Shown piece by piece: positions 35,862 to 37,123 of a stretch of DNA of 37,123 nucleotides (the first letter of the stretch is position 1; the number at the start of each line of letters is the position of its first letter). The stretch is from JAGHBT01 sp035311885. Its GTDB lineage: Bacteria > Krumholzibacteriota > Krumholzibacteriia > Krumholzibacteriales > WJIX01. Location of the stretch: assembly GCA_964554125.1 (NCBI GenBank), contig CAZKNG010000014.1:1-37123 (forward strand), in the 5' to 3' direction. Below the pieces are notes generated by a model that had not been told where the DNA came from, made no database searches, and saw nothing but the letters and a program-made list of their open reading frames with translations. Both the position numbers and the translations under genes were made by a program.

Positions 35862-36041
35862 TATCCCAATCCGGTATCTGCTCCTTCCGGATCTTTCACC
35901 TCCGTCTACTCGTTAATCCCAACCATTCCCATTCTCTATATTTAACATTTTTCATCTTCGGAGCTTTTTGATAAACTGTCAAGTAAAAAAGGAGGGTTTA
36001 TCAAAACTATAAACAGACCGGCTGCTTTTCTCTTCGACGGA

Positions 36042-36491
36042 ATGCTCGGCAGACTATGCCGTAAAATGAGACTCCTTGGATTTGATTCCAGGATTAACCC
36101 GCCCTCTGAAAAGGGACGTTTTCTTATAAATGCCGACAGGGAAAACCGTCTGGCTGTTACTCTTTCAAAACGTCAAACAGACAGACCGGGCAGCGCCCCG
36201 CTGATTCTTGAAAGCGCCGGTATATCTGACCAAATCACAGAACTTATCCTCTCTCTGAAACAACCACAGGCGCCAGAACCATTCACACGGTGCCTCGAAT
36301 GCAACACGATTCTCAAGGAGCTTCCCGCAAGAGAAGCCCGGCTTCGTGTGCCGGACTATATCGCCGGAAAATTCAATGAATTCTTAGAGTGCTCCGAATG
36401 CGGCAGGGTTTACTGGAAGGGGACTCATTTCACCGCGATGGCGGCTGAAGTGGAAAAGATAAAGCGGCGTATAGATGAAGAGATTGTGTGA
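36042..36491 (+). CDS. Mut7-C RNase-domain protein with zinc ribbon
   Basis: This 149-residue protein matches the Mut7-C family (PIN-like fold, putative RNase): MLGRLCRKMRLLGFDSRI, DRENRLAVTLSK, then a C-terminal zinc ribbon with CLEC and CSEC and the family ending VYWKGTHF. Family members usually begin a few residues earlier (F-D/V-G before MLGRL), and those residues are encoded in frame upstream (AAFLFDG, 36021-36041). A strong ribosome site AAGGAGGG (35989-35996) precedes that extension with no ATG, GTG or TTG in frame, so the true start may be unusual (ATC at 36000 or ATA at 36009). Confidence 0.8.
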   Translation: MLGRLCRKMRLLGFDSRINPPSEKGRFLINADRENRLAVTLSKRQTDRPGSAPLILESAGISDQITELILSLKQPQAPEPFTRCLECNTILKELPAREARLRVPDYIAGKFNEFLECSECGRVYWKGTHFTAMAAEVEKIKRRIDEEIV

Positions 36492-36698
36492 GTCGTAATG
36501 AAATTTAGTGAACGCGGAATAATAGTAATCAGGAGGTATTATAGAAAAACCCCGACTTGCATTTATCCCGATTATAGCGATTCTTTTATTACCGTGCGCG
36601 AAAGATTTCTATTCGCGTACAATCATTTAGAAGAACCTTCCACTTTACTGTTTCTTGTTATCTTCTTCGAAAGCTTGAGAACCTTTTATCTCCTGCAT

Positions 36699-37123
36699 TC
36701 AATATCCAAAGACCTCTTCTAAGGTCAATTGCTTTACCCTGCCATATTTGGCAAGCGTGTTATAGTCGAGTTTATCCATATCCCCAAGGACGAGAACGGT
36801 ATATTTTCTACCCTTGATGTAACGATTAAAGAAGGCCTTCAGATCATTCATCTGAAGAGAAGGCATCTTACGATAGATATTCCCTCTTATATTATAATCT
36901 TCTATCCCGAGACGTTCACGTTCTTCATATTCAGATAAAATATTCGACTTTGTAATTCTTTCAGTCCTAATCTTGCTGATAATGGCCTCTTTGGAACTCC
37001 TCAGGCATTTTCCTGACTCGGGGAATTCATTTAACAAATCAAACATCCCGGCCATGGCCTCCGGCATTTTGTCCGCCTGCGTACCTATATATGAATATAT
37101 ATAATGCGCCTCGTCCTTATCAT
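36699..37123 (-). CDS. M16 family peptidase, C-terminal fragment (runs off right edge)
   Basis: The frame is open to the window edge, so the first residues seen (DKDEAHYIYSYIGTQADK) are internal. YSYIGTQADKMPEAM, FFNRYIKGRKYTVLVLGDMD and the ending LTLEEVFGY match the last domain of insulinase/pitrilysin-type (M16) zinc peptidases, which in FCB bacteria are often exported. The HxxEH centre is outside the window. A shorter start at 37067 exists but is inside the conserved fold. Confidence 0.8.
   Translation of the reverse strand, partial: DKDEAHYIYSYIGTQADKMPEAMAGMFDLLNEFPESGKCLRSSKEAIISKIRTERITKSNILSEYEERERLGIEDYNIRGNIYRKMPSLQMNDLKAFFNRYIKGRKYTVLVLGDMDKLDYNTLAKYGRVKQLTLEEVFGY

Noticed and set aside
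36498..36722. 74-codon plus-strand ORF after the Mut7-C gene
   Set aside because: There is no ribosome site and no recognisable motif, and it overlaps the 3' end of the M16 gene on the other strand.
1..37123. CRISPR arrays, tRNA or rRNA genes, integrase or transposase genes
   Set aside because: None were seen by eye apart from the partial group II intron; no regularly spaced repeats or cloverleaf-like segments were found in the gaps.

Overview
The window looks like a chromosomal segment of an uncultured bacterium of the FCB superphylum (Bacteroidota relatives and candidate phyla) rather than a Bacteroidota species proper. The main evidence is a large secreted protein with a type IX secretion (T9SS) C-terminal sorting domain and dockerin-like repeats, a truncated M16 peptidase of the kind found in these lineages, a selenocysteine elongation factor (SelB) and a selenocysteine-compatible UAA/UAG release factor (RF1). 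Housekeeping genes are intact. I cannot assign a phylum without a search.

Layout. (1) 1-558: the GC-rich 5' half of a group II intron on the minus strand, abutting the stop codon of a 1138-residue secreted protein (papain-like N domain, C25/gingipain-like domain, dockerin-like repeats, T9SS tail). (2) 4025-7500: an accessory block of small secreted proteins. It holds two copies of a signal-peptide protein, a miniature in-frame deletion derivative of the C25 gene, a distant third paralogue and three tiny signal-peptide ORFs. The two copies share near-identical promoter-proximal and signal-peptide DNA but have diverged mature parts. (3) 7516-15720: a housekeeping series on the minus strand, rho, rpmE, prfA, prmC, murA, selB, ispG (transcription termination, ribosome, translation termination, peptidoglycan precursor, selenocysteine, isoprenoid). 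(4) 16197-17249: a TPR lipoprotein. (5) 17492-27872: a compact signalling operon reading response regulator-GGDEF, a histidine-kinase-like protein without its histidine, two ~1000-residue kinase-GAF-HD-GYP fusions, a stand-alone receiver, then priA. (6) 28160-33371: tsaD, a histidine phosphatase, thiL, a fused NAD(P)HX epimerase/dehydratase and a HAD hydrolase. (7) 33418 to the end: a CPBP membrane protease, an MFS permease, a small zinc-ribbon protein, a Mut7-C RNase-domain protein and the 3' end of an M16 peptidase.

The strongest candidate for an undescribed system is the signalling operon. It combines a diguanylate-cyclase-type response regulator with two kinases that carry c-di-GMP phosphodiesterase-type (HD-GYP) domains at the C-terminus of the kinase core. 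Selected catalytic residues are missing in a complementary pattern: HD to YD in one fusion, H-box His to Ser in the small kinase, and GGDEF to GGDDF in the cyclase domain. This could be a self-contained phosphorelay and cyclic-di-GMP module; its function is inferred from domain content only. The second candidate is the mosaic secreted-protein cassette pair, where duplicated DNA keeps the leader and flanks but not the payload, and one copy has lost the segment holding the best promoter.
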